From: Bacillota bacterium
GTDB lineage: Bacteria > Bacillota_E > JAJZYS01 > JAJYTV01
Direction of reading: 5' to 3'
Assembly: GCA_021845645.1 (NCBI GenBank)
Contig: JAJZVM010000132.1
Location: forward strand, 1 to 11,525
DNA: 11,525 nt
The notes under the pieces were generated by a model. The model had not been told where the DNA came from. It saw only the letters and a program-made list of their open reading frames with translations, and made no database searches. A program made the translations under genes and the position numbers. Within the stretch, counting starts at the first letter, position 1. Every line of letters begins with the position of its first letter. This document shows positions 1-6,417 of the stretch, piece after piece.

Positions 1-471
1 CTAGTTTTTCAGGATGTAGGCCGTGACGCGCTGGACGCCGAAGTTCGACACCGTGCTCTCCGGAGCGTTGATGAAGAGGTCGATGCGCCTGCCCTGGATC
101 GCGTCGCCCTCGTCGACCGCCCTGGCAACGAACCCGCCCTTGGGCAGGACCGGCGAGGTGTAGCCCGCGACGAAGAGCCGCGTGCCGAGCGGGATGACAT
201 TCGGGTCCACGGCGACGTCGCCCGGGATGAGCGGCCTACCGAAGTAGTCGGTGGCGCCGTAGGGATAGTTGTCCTGCAGGCTGGGGCCGTAGGCCGTCGC
301 GGTCAGGTCGATCGTGCCCAACACCTGGTGGCCGTCGATCGTTTTCGGCGTCTGCGCAGCTGCGGTGATCGCGGTCGGCGGAGCGGACTGCGGGGGCGTA
401 CCTGCCATGGCCATGCCAGGCAGCATGAGCGAAAGAAGAGCAGCTCCGCCATTTGTCAGTATGCTGACCAT
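1..471 (-). CDS. Secreted 3D-domain protein (copy 1)
   Basis: A complete 156-residue protein. Residues 1-23 form a hydrophobic signal sequence ending in Ala-Met-Ala, so export across the membrane is expected. Residues 55-155 match the 3D domain, a double-psi beta-barrel fold found in Bacillota cell-wall proteins such as YocH and YuiC. The three aspartates that give the family its name fit D89 (GDVAVD), D120 (AVDEGDAIQG) and D131 (RIDLF). The likely role is cell-wall turnover in the manner of MltA-like lytic transglycosylases, inferred from the fold only. There is no LysM, G5 or coiled-coil partner domain. The ATG start follows GGAGG by 9 nt and a good promoter lies 47 nt upstream. It is a paralogue of the gene at 769-1398, with near-identical blocks throughout the 3D domain. 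The stop codon is at the very edge of the window. Confidence 0.9.
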   Translation of the reverse strand: MVSILTNGGAALLSLMLPGMAMAGTPPQSAPPTAITAAAQTPKTIDGHQVLGTIDLTATAYGPSLQDNYPYGATDYFGRPLIPGDVAVDPNVIPLGTRLFVAGYTSPVLPKGGFVARAVDEGDAIQGRRIDLFINAPESTVSNFGVQRVTAYILKN

Positions 472-517
472 CGTATCTTACCTCCAACTTTGTTTTTGCG
501 GTTCGGTTGTTTGTCAT

Positions 518-546
518 AGTGTACTTGCCTGGTCCTCTTTTGTCAG
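518..546 (-). promoter_or_regulatory. SigA-type promoter of 3D gene copy 1
   Basis: Read on the minus strand, a -35 box CTGACA (541-546) and a -10 box TACACT (518-523) are separated by exactly 17 bp. Transcription would begin near 511, giving a leader of about 40 nt before the ATG at 471. The box spacing and the -10 to GGAGG distance (32 nt) are identical to those of the paralogue at 1398, which strengthens the call. Confidence 0.65.
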
Positions 547-716
547 GCTGCAAATGATTTGATGAGCCCTTTTGAGGATTCGCGGTTGTCGTGGCGCGAA
601 TCCAAGCATTGAGTTTCTTTGATATGCCGGTAGATGGACTTATTTATACGGCCTTCCTTATTGTTCTGAAGCGCTTGCGCAGTTATAAAGGTAGAGATGC
701 GTCAATGAACGCCAAC

Positions 717-751
717 GTGGCGGGAACACTCCTCACCAGAGCGCCCGCCAC
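717..751 (-). terminator. Possible terminator hairpin after 3D gene copy 2
   Basis: GTGGCGGG (717-724) and CCCGCCAC (744-751) are perfect 8-bp inverted repeats separated by 19 nt, starting 18 nt past the stop of the 3D gene at 769. The long loop and the lack of a following T-run on the minus strand make an intrinsic terminator uncertain. Confidence 0.35.
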
Positions 752-768
752 CCTGTCGTTCCGGTTGA

Positions 769-1398
769 CTACTTGACCGCCGGCTTGTTGAGGATGTACG
801 CCGTAACCTGCTGGATGCCAAAGTTGCTGACGATCGAGTCAGGCTTGTTGACGTAGAGGTCGATGCGGTCTCCCTTGATCGCGTCTCCCTCGTCCACCGC
901 GTGGGCCAGGAAACCCTGCGGCGGCAGGTAAGGCGTGAACGAGTAGCCCTGCACCCAGAGCCACGTGCCGAGCGGGATCACGCTCGAGTCGACGGCCACG
1001 TCGCCCGCAACGAGCGCGTTACCGAAGTAGTCTGCAGCGCCGTAGGGATAATTGTCCTGTGCGCTCGGGCCGTAGGCGGTCGCGGTCAGCTGGACGGTGC
1101 GGACGACCTGGTACCCGTCGATCGTTCCACTCGCTGGCTGCACCACTCCTGTGGCCTGGGATGCCGATCCCGACATGCCGCTGGCGGCCCCGACCGACGT
1201 CGCCTGCGAGGGTGGCGTCGCGCTGTGCGTCGCCGGCAGGCGGTGGTGGAAGTAGCGGTGGTCGCAGTCACGGTGGAATCGCCGGTAGTGCGCCCAGTGC
1301 CCGCTGCCCTGATAGATGTGGCCCTGGGCAAACGCCATCCCCGGGAAAAGGGCGCCGAGGGTCAGCACGCCGAGGAGAGCCGCAAATCTCTTGCGCAT
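769..1398 (-). CDS. Secreted 3D-domain protein with His-rich linker (copy 2)
   Basis: A 209-residue protein. Residues 1-24 are a typical signal peptide (MRKR, hydrophobic core, then Ala-Phe-Ala before cleavage). Residues 25-60 are unusually rich in histidine (H27, H34, H37, H42, H47, H51, H52, H58) with a lone C45 and many aromatics. Residues 61-92 are a Ser/Thr/Ala/Gly linker. The 3D double-psi beta-barrel domain covers about 103-204, with family aspartates at D137, D169 and D180. By family it probably acts on or near peptidoglycan outside the membrane. The His cluster, absent from copy 1, could bind a metal or a negatively charged surface (inference). The ATG start has GGAGG 6 nt upstream. 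The gene has its own promoter and is separated by 228 bp from the ppx-like gene, so it need not be part of that operon. Confidence 0.9.
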   Translation of the reverse strand: MRKRFAALLGVLTLGALFPGMAFAQGHIYQGSGHWAHYRRFHRDCDHRYFHHRLPATHSATPPSQATSVGAASGMSGSASQATGVVQPASGTIDGYQVVRTVQLTATAYGPSAQDNYPYGAADYFGNALVAGDVAVDSSVIPLGTWLWVQGYSFTPYLPPQGFLAHAVDEGDAIKGDRIDLYVNKPDSIVSNFGIQQVTAYILNKPAVK

Positions 1399-1421
1399 CC
1401 GCTACCTCCAACCTTGGTTTG

Positions 1422-1435
1422 GACAACCGGTTGTC
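1422..1435. promoter_or_regulatory. 14-bp perfect palindrome at the 3D copy 2 transcription start
   Basis: GACAACCGGTTGTC is a perfect palindrome covering roughly +1 to +14 of the transcript predicted from the promoter at 1442-1470. A symmetric site placed there is typical of a repressor operator. As RNA it could form a short hairpin. Copy 1 shares only the left half (ACAACCG) at the same distance from the -10 box. Confidence 0.45.
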
Positions 1436-1441
1436 GGATTC

Positions 1442-1470
1442 AGTCTAGTTGGCGCCAACGGCAATGTCAT
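1442..1470 (-). promoter_or_regulatory. SigA-type promoter of 3D gene copy 2
   Basis: Read on the minus strand: -35 ATGACA (1465-1470), 17-bp spacer, -10 TAGACT (1442-1447), then 32 nt to GGAGG. This is the same geometry as the promoter of copy 1. The spacer contains the perfect 12-bp palindrome GTTGGCGCCAAC (1448-1459), so a dimeric regulator could sit between the two boxes. Confidence 0.6.
1448..1459. promoter_or_regulatory. 12-bp palindrome inside promoter spacer
   Basis: GTTGGCGCCAAC is a perfect 12-bp palindrome lying in the -35/-10 spacer of the copy 2 promoter. It resembles an operator by position. It differs in sequence from the 14-bp palindrome 13 bp away, although both contain CAAC/GTTG ends. 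Confidence 0.35.
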
Positions 1471-1531
1471 ACCCGCCACAGCCGCAAGAACTGCCCGCAG
1501 GGCGCACCACCCGCCAGCCGCGCCACAGTAG

Positions 1532-1554
1532 CCCCTCGAACGCACGTTCGGGGG
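1532..1554 (-). terminator. Hairpin downstream of the ppx-like operon
   Basis: CCCC-T-CGAACG (1532-1542) pairs with CGTTCGGGGG (1545-1554) apart from one bulged base, giving a strong hairpin about 70 nt past the end of the ppx-like gene. No T-run follows on the minus strand, so this is a possible non-canonical terminator or mRNA-stabilising end. Confidence 0.3.
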
Positions 1555-1580
1555 ACCATGGTACGGCGATCCTGTGTCGC

Positions 1581-1612
1581 GGCGGCCTGGAAGCTTCGCG
1601 GCTTGGGCCGCC
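1581..1612 (-). terminator. GC-rich inverted repeat just after the ppx-like stop codon
   Basis: GGCGGCC (1581-1587) and GGCCGCC (1606-1612) are perfect inverted repeats with an 18-nt loop, beginning 14 nt after the ppx-like stop codon. An alternative GCCTGG/CCAGGC pairing overlaps it. The position suits a transcript end, but there is no U-tract. Confidence 0.25.
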
Positions 1613-1626
1613 CAGGCTTGACCCGA

Positions 1627-3132
1627 TCAGTTGTACCGCGTGACGAGTTTGCGCCCGAAGACCTTGGCGAACTGCCCCGCCAGCCGGTCCAGTTCGCCGA
1701 AAGGCAGCTGCGCCGGTGGCGCGATGCCTGCGATGCCCAGGGTGATGAGGGCAGGGGTGATGTCGGCGGCGATCGCGGCCCGCTGGCCGGGAGCGCTGCG
1801 TGCGAGCCCCTCGGCATAGGCGACGGCCAGGCCAAGGCGCTGGGCAAGAACGATGTCTCCGCGCAGCAGGATGTCGAGGTAGGGCACGAGTGCTTCGCGC
1901 ATGAGCCGCGGCCCCTCGTAGGCCGCGGCCGCCGCCAGCAGCACCTGCTCGCGGTGGCTGAGGCCGAAAAGGCGCGCCCCGAGGATGATCGAGAACGTAT
2001 GGCGGTGGCGGTCGTAGAAGTTGATTCGCCTGCCGATGCCGCGCAGGCTCGCCGCCGCGCGCCCGATCCGCAATGCGTCTGCCTGGCCGAGCAGCGGCGA
2101 GAGCGCCAGGAGAAGGTCGCCGGTCAAGGCCGACTGATCCTCGTCCACGACCTCGGCGAGCTGAAAAAGGAGATTGCGGCAGCTTTGCTCGAGGAGGTCG
2201 TCGACCCTCGGCAGATCGTGTCCATAGAGTTGGCGGTAGAGCAGGCCCTCGCGCAGTCCCGCGCCGCTGATCACGATCTCGCTGGGCCTGAGGTGGTCGA
2301 CGATGGCGCTCGCGATCACGAGGGCGCTGGGCACCAGTTCCGCGCGGTGCGCCGCGAGGCCCGGCACCTTAAGCCTCTCGCGCAGTGTGAGGAGACCCAG
2401 CCGCCGCCAAAGCAGTTCGATCGCGTCCGGCGGCATGCGGTAGTTGTGCAGCGACGCGAAGGGGTAGCGCTCCGCCGTCTGGTGCAGCTTGGCGATGCTG
2501 CGGAAGCTCCCGCCGAGTGCGACCAGCGGCAGCCCGGGCTCGGGCCTGGGAACGGTCGCCTGCAAGACTTGCCGCACGTAGGACAGGGCCACGGCAGCCT
2601 GGGCGGCAGTCGGCGAATCGTCCCGCAGAAATTGCTGGTGCAGGGTGACCGCCCCGACCGGTGCGCTGGTGGCCACCTGCAAGGCGCGGCCATGGAACTG
2701 GCTCACCTCCGTGCTGGCGCCGCCAAGGTCGCAAAGGTTGCCGCTCGACACGGGCAGCGTCCCGACCGCACCGACAAAGCCGAGCCCTGCCTCCTCCTCG
2801 CCGCCCAGGATGGTGAGCGGCACGCCAGCCGTCCGCGCGAGCTGGGCGGCGAAGGCGGCGCCGTCGCGGGACGCGCGGAGCGCCGCTGTGCCGACCGCCT
2901 CGCTCTCGCGCACCCCGAGGTGCCGAGCCCGCTGGCATAGCGAGCGGTAGACGGTCTGCGCCCGCTCGATCTCGCCGATCAGCCGTCCCTCGCGCGCCAG
3001 GGCGTCACCCAGCCGCAAGATGGCCCGCTCCTCGTCGACGACCCGCCAGCACTGGTGCGGGCCCACCTCGACCACGAGCAGCCGCGCCGAGTGCGAGCCG
3101 ATGTCGAGAAAGGCGTGACGTCCGCTCCTCAC
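1627..3132 (-). CDS. Ppx/GppA-family phosphatase (exopolyphosphatase-like) with degenerate C-terminal HD-like domain
   Basis: A 501-residue protein of the ASKHA fold family that hydrolyses polyphosphate ends or pppGpp in the cytoplasm. N-terminal motifs are intact: FLDIGSHSARLL (8-19), GTAALRAS (81-88), GGEEEAG (110-116) with the expected catalytic Glu in the E112-E114 stretch, DLGGASTE (135-142; usually DIGGGSTE) and GGS (207-209). Residues from about 310 align with the HD-like domain III of long exopolyphosphatases, but the HD pair is replaced by Arg-Gly (LRGIG, 363-367) and the later His-containing motif is AAAYEGP, so metal binding there is probably lost. The GTG start at 3132 overlaps the upstream stop (GTGA) and has GGAGG 7 nt upstream. 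The longer in-frame extension reads through the neighbouring gene and is unlikely. Whether it acts on polyphosphate or pppGpp cannot be decided from the sequence. Confidence 0.88.
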   Translation of the reverse strand: MRSGRHAFLDIGSHSARLLVVEVGPHQCWRVVDEERAILRLGDALAREGRLIGEIERAQTVYRSLCQRARHLGVRESEAVGTAALRASRDGAAFAAQLARTAGVPLTILGGEEEAGLGFVGAVGTLPVSSGNLCDLGGASTEVSQFHGRALQVATSAPVGAVTLHQQFLRDDSPTAAQAAVALSYVRQVLQATVPRPEPGLPLVALGGSFRSIAKLHQTAERYPFASLHNYRMPPDAIELLWRRLGLLTLRERLKVPGLAAHRAELVPSALVIASAIVDHLRPSEIVISGAGLREGLLYRQLYGHDLPRVDDLLEQSCRNLLFQLAEVVDEDQSALTGDLLLALSPLLGQADALRIGRAAASLRGIGRRINFYDRHRHTFSIILGARLFGLSHREQVLLAAAAAYEGPRLMREALVPYLDILLRGDIVLAQRLGLAVAYAEGLARSAPGQRAAIAADITPALITLGIAGIAPPAQLPFGELDRLAGQFAKVFGRKLVTRYN

Positions 3133-3719
3133 CGCTTCGCCTCCGCAAAACGGATCGGACCGCCCGACAGTTCCTGCAAAAGGCCGGCCTTGCCGGCCAG
3201 CCGCACAACCGAGGCCCTGGGATCCATGCCTTGCACGACGATCTCGAAGCCGCTGCCGTGCGGCAGAACCCCGGTGATATCGGCTGCCTGGGTGTGATCG
3301 TAGTCGAGCGCGTCGGCTACGCGGAGCAGGGCGGAGAGCCAGAGCAGCGCCTGCCTGCGCTCGCGCGGCCACTCCCTTGGCGCGGGACGGGCCCGCTTGC
3401 GGTGGTTGCGCACGATGCCCGCGAGCAGCCGCCGGTCCTCGAGCGGATACTCGCGCATCTGCTCATCGTGTTCGACGATGTAGGCGCCGTGCCGGTGGTG
3501 ACTCTTGGCCGCGACGAAATAGCCGACGTCGTGCAGGTGCGCGGCATGTCCCAGGATGCGCTCGTAATCGCCGCCGAGCATGTGCAGAGGCGAGAACGCC
3601 TCGAACAGCTGAAGCGCGAGGTTGGCCACGTGGCTGCCGTGCCTGTCGTCGCTGCCGTACTTGGCGCAGGTCGCCGCGACCGCCGCGTCCCACGCCATGG
3701 TGCCCACATCACGCTTCAC
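3129..3719 (-). CDS. Stand-alone HD-domain protein resembling exopolyphosphatase domain III
   Basis: A 196-residue protein. An HD-type metal phosphohydrolase core is visible: H30, H63-D64 in LHDVG, the HHRH stretch at 74-77, H106 in RNHRK and D136/D139 in RVADALD. The order and spacing match the C-terminal HD-like domain of long Ppx/GppA enzymes rather than a RelA/SpoT or dGTPase HD enzyme. It is encoded immediately before the ppx-like gene, whose own domain III has lost these residues, so the two products may form one functional phosphatase. The GTG start at 3719 is chosen because it overlaps the kinase 2 stop (GTGA) and follows GGAGGAGG by 6 nt; an ATG at 3737 would overlap the kinase by 22 nt. 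Phosphohydrolase activity is inferred from motifs only. Confidence 0.82.
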   Translation of the reverse strand: MKRDVGTMAWDAAVAATCAKYGSDDRHGSHVANLALQLFEAFSPLHMLGGDYERILGHAAHLHDVGYFVAAKSHHRHGAYIVEHDEQMREYPLEDRRLLAGIVRNHRKRARPAPREWPRERRQALLWLSALLRVADALDYDHTQAADITGVLPHGSGFEIVVQGMDPRASVVRLAGKAGLLQELSGGPIRFAEAKR

Positions 3720-4378
3720 GCCGCGCCTCCTCCCCATGGCTTCGCCACCGCACCCCGCACCGCCTCGAGCGCAGCCTCCAGCACCTCCGGGCCCGCCTTC
3801 CCCGCGTCCACAGACTTGACGCGCAGGTCGTCCACCCGAGCGTGGAACAGCAGGTCGAGCTTGCGCTGGTAGCGCATCAGCATCGCCTGGGCGTCGCGGC
3901 GGAACGTTGCGCCGAGCCCGGATTCGCGCGGCGTCAGAAAACGTCGCCGCGTCAGCATGCGCCCAAGGCGCACGCGGGCGTCGGCTTCCAGGACGAGTGT
4001 GAGATCAGGCTCCGGCAGGAATGCGAGCACGTCTGCCGCCCATGCCCCGTCGATGCCCCGCGCCTCGGCGCGCACGACCGGTGTGAGCGTGTAGCGGTCG
4101 GCGAGCACGATGCGGCCGGCCGCCAGCGCCGGAGCGATCTCCTCGCGCGCGAGAAGCGCGAGATCTGCGACATAAAGCAGGAAGAGAGCACGTTCCGCGA
4201 TGTCGCCGCGCCGCTGCAGGTCCCGCAGCGGTCCGCGCATGCCCGCCGAACCCCTGAGGCGTACCGACGTCACCGTCCGTCCCTCGCTCTCGAGCGCTCC
4301 CCGCAGGTGGCGGATGAGGCTTGTCCGCCCTACGCCGTCCGGACCTTCGATGACGATCAGCCTGCCCGGAGGCATCAT
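3716..4378 (-). CDS. Thymidylate-kinase-like P-loop protein with Walker A Lys-to-Arg change (kinase 2)
   Basis: A 220-residue P-loop protein of the thymidylate kinase-like group. The Walker A motif at 12-20 reads GPDGVGRTS: the nucleotide-phosphate-binding lysine is Arg18, encoded by CGG. A DRY motif (94-96) and a basic lid-like segment (RRRFLTPRE, 144-152) are present. The family's REPGGT substrate loop is missing, so the true substrate may not be dTMP. The Arg change usually weakens ATP use, so this copy may be a regulatory or structural partner of kinase 1, or may have adapted chemistry (inference). The ATG start overlaps the kinase 1 stop (ATGA), directly downstream of a G10 run. The 3' end overlaps the HD gene by 4 nt. 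Confidence 0.8.
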   Translation of the reverse strand: MMPPGRLIVIEGPDGVGRTSLIRHLRGALESEGRTVTSVRLRGSAGMRGPLRDLQRRGDIAERALFLLYVADLALLAREEIAPALAAGRIVLADRYTLTPVVRAEARGIDGAWAADVLAFLPEPDLTLVLEADARVRLGRMLTRRRFLTPRESGLGATFRRDAQAMLMRYQRKLDLLFHARVDDLRVKSVDAGKAGPEVLEAALEAVRGAVAKPWGGGAA

Positions 4379-5043
4379 CTGGCCCCCCCCCCGAGGAGGC
4401 GCCGCACCTCGGCCCGCACCCGCCGCTGCTGAACGCGCATCGGCAGCGTGGCGTCGATCACGACGCAGCCCTGGCTGTCGGCGATCGCCGCGTAATGGGC
4501 AGCCACCCGGGTCTGAAAGCGGAGGAAGCTTTCGTAGGGGTCGACCGCGAGGTCGAGGTCGAGACCTGCCTCATAGTGCGAGAATGCCGGCCTGCCCCGC
4601 AGGATGCGCGCGGCCGCAACCTCCGGCGGGACGCGGAAGTAGAATGTGATGTCCGCAGGCCGGGCGAAGTCGTAGAGTCTGCCGATCCAATCGCGCGACA
4701 GGCCGCGCGCACCGTCGCGCGCCAATGCGGTGCCGACGTAGCGATCGCACAGCACGTGCACGCCGAGGCGCAGCCGCGGCACGATCTCCCGCTCGTAGCG
4801 GTCCGCGAAGTCCGCGGCGTGCACAAGGGCGAAGCTGTGCGGCGTAAGCGCCCTTTCCGCTTTGAGACTGCGGATCAGCGGGTGCACCGCTGGACTTGAG
4901 TTCCAGTTGCTGCGATGCACCGCGAGGCCCTGCAGCTGCAGATGGCGGCGCAACAGCTCAATCTGCGTGCTCTTGCCCGAACCGTCGAGTCCCTCTACGG
5001 CGATCAGGAGGCCGCCCTCCCTGGACCGGCGCCGTTTTGCCAC
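4375..5043 (-). CDS. Thymidylate-kinase-like P-loop kinase (kinase 1)
   Basis: A 222-residue protein with a canonical Walker A GLDGSGKST at 18-26 (Lys24) and a DRY motif at 100-102 followed by a Gly-Ala-Arg-Gly turn, as in thymidylate kinases. The segment HAADFADRYEREIVPRL (75-91) fits the family's AADR helix. The REPGGT dTMP loop is not present (residues 44-52 are RSNWNSSPA), so a dedicated nucleotide or other phosphate-acceptor specificity is possible. The GTG start at 5043 is preferred because GGAGG lies 9 nt upstream; an in-frame ATG at 5061 has no Shine-Dalgarno sequence and would add six residues. The gene follows the MFS gene by 42 nt and overlaps kinase 2 by 4 nt, so it sits in the middle of the operon. 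Confidence 0.85.
   Translation of the reverse strand: MAKRRRSREGGLLIAVEGLDGSGKSTQIELLRRHLQLQGLAVHRSNWNSSPAVHPLIRSLKAERALTPHSFALVHAADFADRYEREIVPRLRLGVHVLCDRYVGTALARDGARGLSRDWIGRLYDFARPADITFYFRVPPEVAAARILRGRPAFSHYEAGLDLDLAVDPYESFLRFQTRVAAHYAAIADSQGCVVIDATLPMRVQQRRVRAEVRRLLGGGAR
4383..4392. repeat. C10/G10 homopolymer at the kinase 1/kinase 2 junction
   Basis: Ten consecutive C on the plus strand (G10 in the mRNA) encode the last three Gly codons of kinase 1, 4 nt before the ATG of kinase 2. A -1 frameshift, or one added G, in this tract puts kinase 1 in the kinase 2 frame with no intervening stop codon. The run also lies where a Shine-Dalgarno sequence for kinase 2 would be. Confidence 0.9.
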
Positions 5044-5085
5044 CCCTTGCCACCTCCGCATTCTGCTGGCACCCGCACTCCGCGC

Positions 5086-6417
5086 TTAAGCGTCCTCGCC
5101 CGCGGCGCGCGACGCGGCGCGGACATCGGGCACCAGCAGAAAGATGACGATGCCGACGATCGAGACCAGAGCCACGGCCGCAAACATGCCCGAGAAGCGG
5201 TGCCAGGCCATCGCGATCGTCAGAAGGACCGGTCCCGCCGCGATACCGACCGACCTGAAGACCGCGACGTTGGCCAGGGCTTCACCTGTCTGCTCCTCCC
5301 GGTAAAGGCCGATCGCCAGCCGGTTGAGCGGCGCGCCCATGGTGAAGGTCGTGCCCACCCCGAACGCGAGCATCGCCAGGATGAAGCGCCAGAGCGTCAA
5401 CGACGGCAGGGCGAGCAGGATGCCGCCCAGGGCCGCGAACGCGAGCCCCACCTGCAGCACGCCGCGGCCGCCCAACCGGTCCGACAGCACGCCCGCGACC
5501 GGAGCGAGCACCGCGGCAGAGAAAGCGGCAGGCATCAGCGAGACGCCGGAGCCGAGGACACTCAGCCCGAGCGACTCCTGCGCCAGGGTCGGCACGAAGA
5601 CGGCGGCCGACATGTCGACGCCGACCACCGCCGCGCCCGCCACCAAGGCGGCGCCTGACACTCCGCGCAACGCGTGGGGATCGAGGAAGGGGGTGCTGCC
5701 CGGCGTGCGCTCCCGCGCGATGAACGTCGCCAGGGCGCCGAGAGCGCCGACGGCCGCAAGCAGGCGCCAAGGTCCCCAAGCGTCGAGCGTCAGCAGCGCA
5801 AGGGCCAGGAACACAGCGAAGGCGACGCCGGCCACAAGGTCCGGCGCCGGGCGCATGGAGCGTTCGGACTCGGGCAGACGCCCGGCCAGAAGCAGGACGA
5901 CGACGGCAATCGGAATGTTGATCAGGAAGATCGCCGGCCAGCCGACATACTGCGCGAGGGCCCCGCCCAGGTTGGGTCCGATGATGTTCGCCACGCCGAA
6001 GGCGGCGCCGAAGATGCCGAGCGCCATGCCACGGCGCTGCGGCGGGAAGAGCCGCATGCCCTCGGCCTGGGCGTTCGGATAGACGGCTCCCGCGCCCAGG
6101 CCCTGGACCGCGCGCGCCACCAGGAAGACCCAGAACACGTGCGAGAGCGCCGCGATCGTCGAGGCGACACCGAAGGCTACGATGCCGAGGAGAAACATCC
6201 GCCTGCGTCCGTGCCGGTCGCCGGCCGCACCGGCAAGCACGGTCGCCGCAACGTAGGCGACGCTGTACGTGGTGACCGTCCATGCCATCCAGGCGAGGCT
6301 GATGTGAAAGGTCCCGGCGATCAGCCGGAAGGCGGGTCCGAGGATGCTCATGTCAAGCGCCCCGATGAAGACGCCCAGCAGGTAGACGGTGAGAATGCGG
6401 AAATTCGGCCGCAGCAC
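5086..6417 (-). CDS. MFS exporter, DHA2 (EmrB/QacA)-like
   Basis: A 443-residue, very hydrophobic integral membrane protein, expected to export a small molecule by proton antiport. Visible MFS features are an acidic residue in helix 1 (LDMS, D22), motif A GDRHGRRR (66-73) between helices 2 and 3, an RAVQGLGAG helix (102-110) and antiporter motif C with GPNLGG (147-152). The IFLINIPI segment (163-170) and the RERTPGSTPFLD stretch (235-246) are typical of the 14-helix DHA2 group. The GTG start at 6417 follows GGAGGAGGG by 4 nt; a TTG at 6432 would place the Shine-Dalgarno inside the gene. It is the first gene of the operon and could export a product or inhibitor linked to the downstream kinases and phosphatase. 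The substrate cannot be told from the sequence. Confidence 0.88.
   Translation of the reverse strand: MLRPNFRILTVYLLGVFIGALDMSILGPAFRLIAGTFHISLAWMAWTVTTYSVAYVAATVLAGAAGDRHGRRRMFLLGIVAFGVASTIAALSHVFWVFLVARAVQGLGAGAVYPNAQAEGMRLFPPQRRGMALGIFGAAFGVANIIGPNLGGALAQYVGWPAIFLINIPIAVVVLLLAGRLPESERSMRPAPDLVAGVAFAVFLALALLTLDAWGPWRLLAAVGALGALATFIARERTPGSTPFLDPHALRGVSGAALVAGAAVVGVDMSAAVFVPTLAQESLGLSVLGSGVSLMPAAFSAAVLAPVAGVLSDRLGGRGVLQVGLAFAALGGILLALPSLTLWRFILAMLAFGVGTTFTMGAPLNRLAIGLYREEQTGEALANVAVFRSVGIAAGPVLLTIAMAWHRFSGMFAAVALVSIVGIVIFLLVPDVRAASRAAGEDA

Larger units (their letters stand above)
472..768. other. Intergenic region between the two 3D genes
   Basis: About 300 bp without a supported gene. It is visibly richer in A+T than its surroundings, especially around 600-700. 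It holds the copy-1 promoter (518-546) and leader, and near 717-751 a GC-rich inverted repeat that may end the upstream 3D transcript. A 61-codon plus-strand frame at 591-776 (GTG start) has no well-placed Shine-Dalgarno sequence and no recognisable product, so it is not called. Confidence 0.6.

Noticed and set aside
591..776. A 61-codon plus-strand frame between the 3D genes
   Set aside because: GTG start without a well-placed Shine-Dalgarno; it runs into the antisense of the 3D gene, and no homology is recognised.
901..2940. A 679-codon open frame on the plus strand
   Set aside because: It is antisense to the 3D and ppx-like genes, is Arg/Gln/Ala/Gly-rich without family motifs, and reflects the G+C-rich third-position bias of the true genes.
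3133..3372. An 80-residue N-terminal extension of the ppx-like protein
   Set aside because: It would overlap the HD gene almost entirely, is Arg/Ala-rich, and precedes the conserved FLDIGS start of the family. The GTG at 3132 has a good Shine-Dalgarno and a 4-nt overlap.
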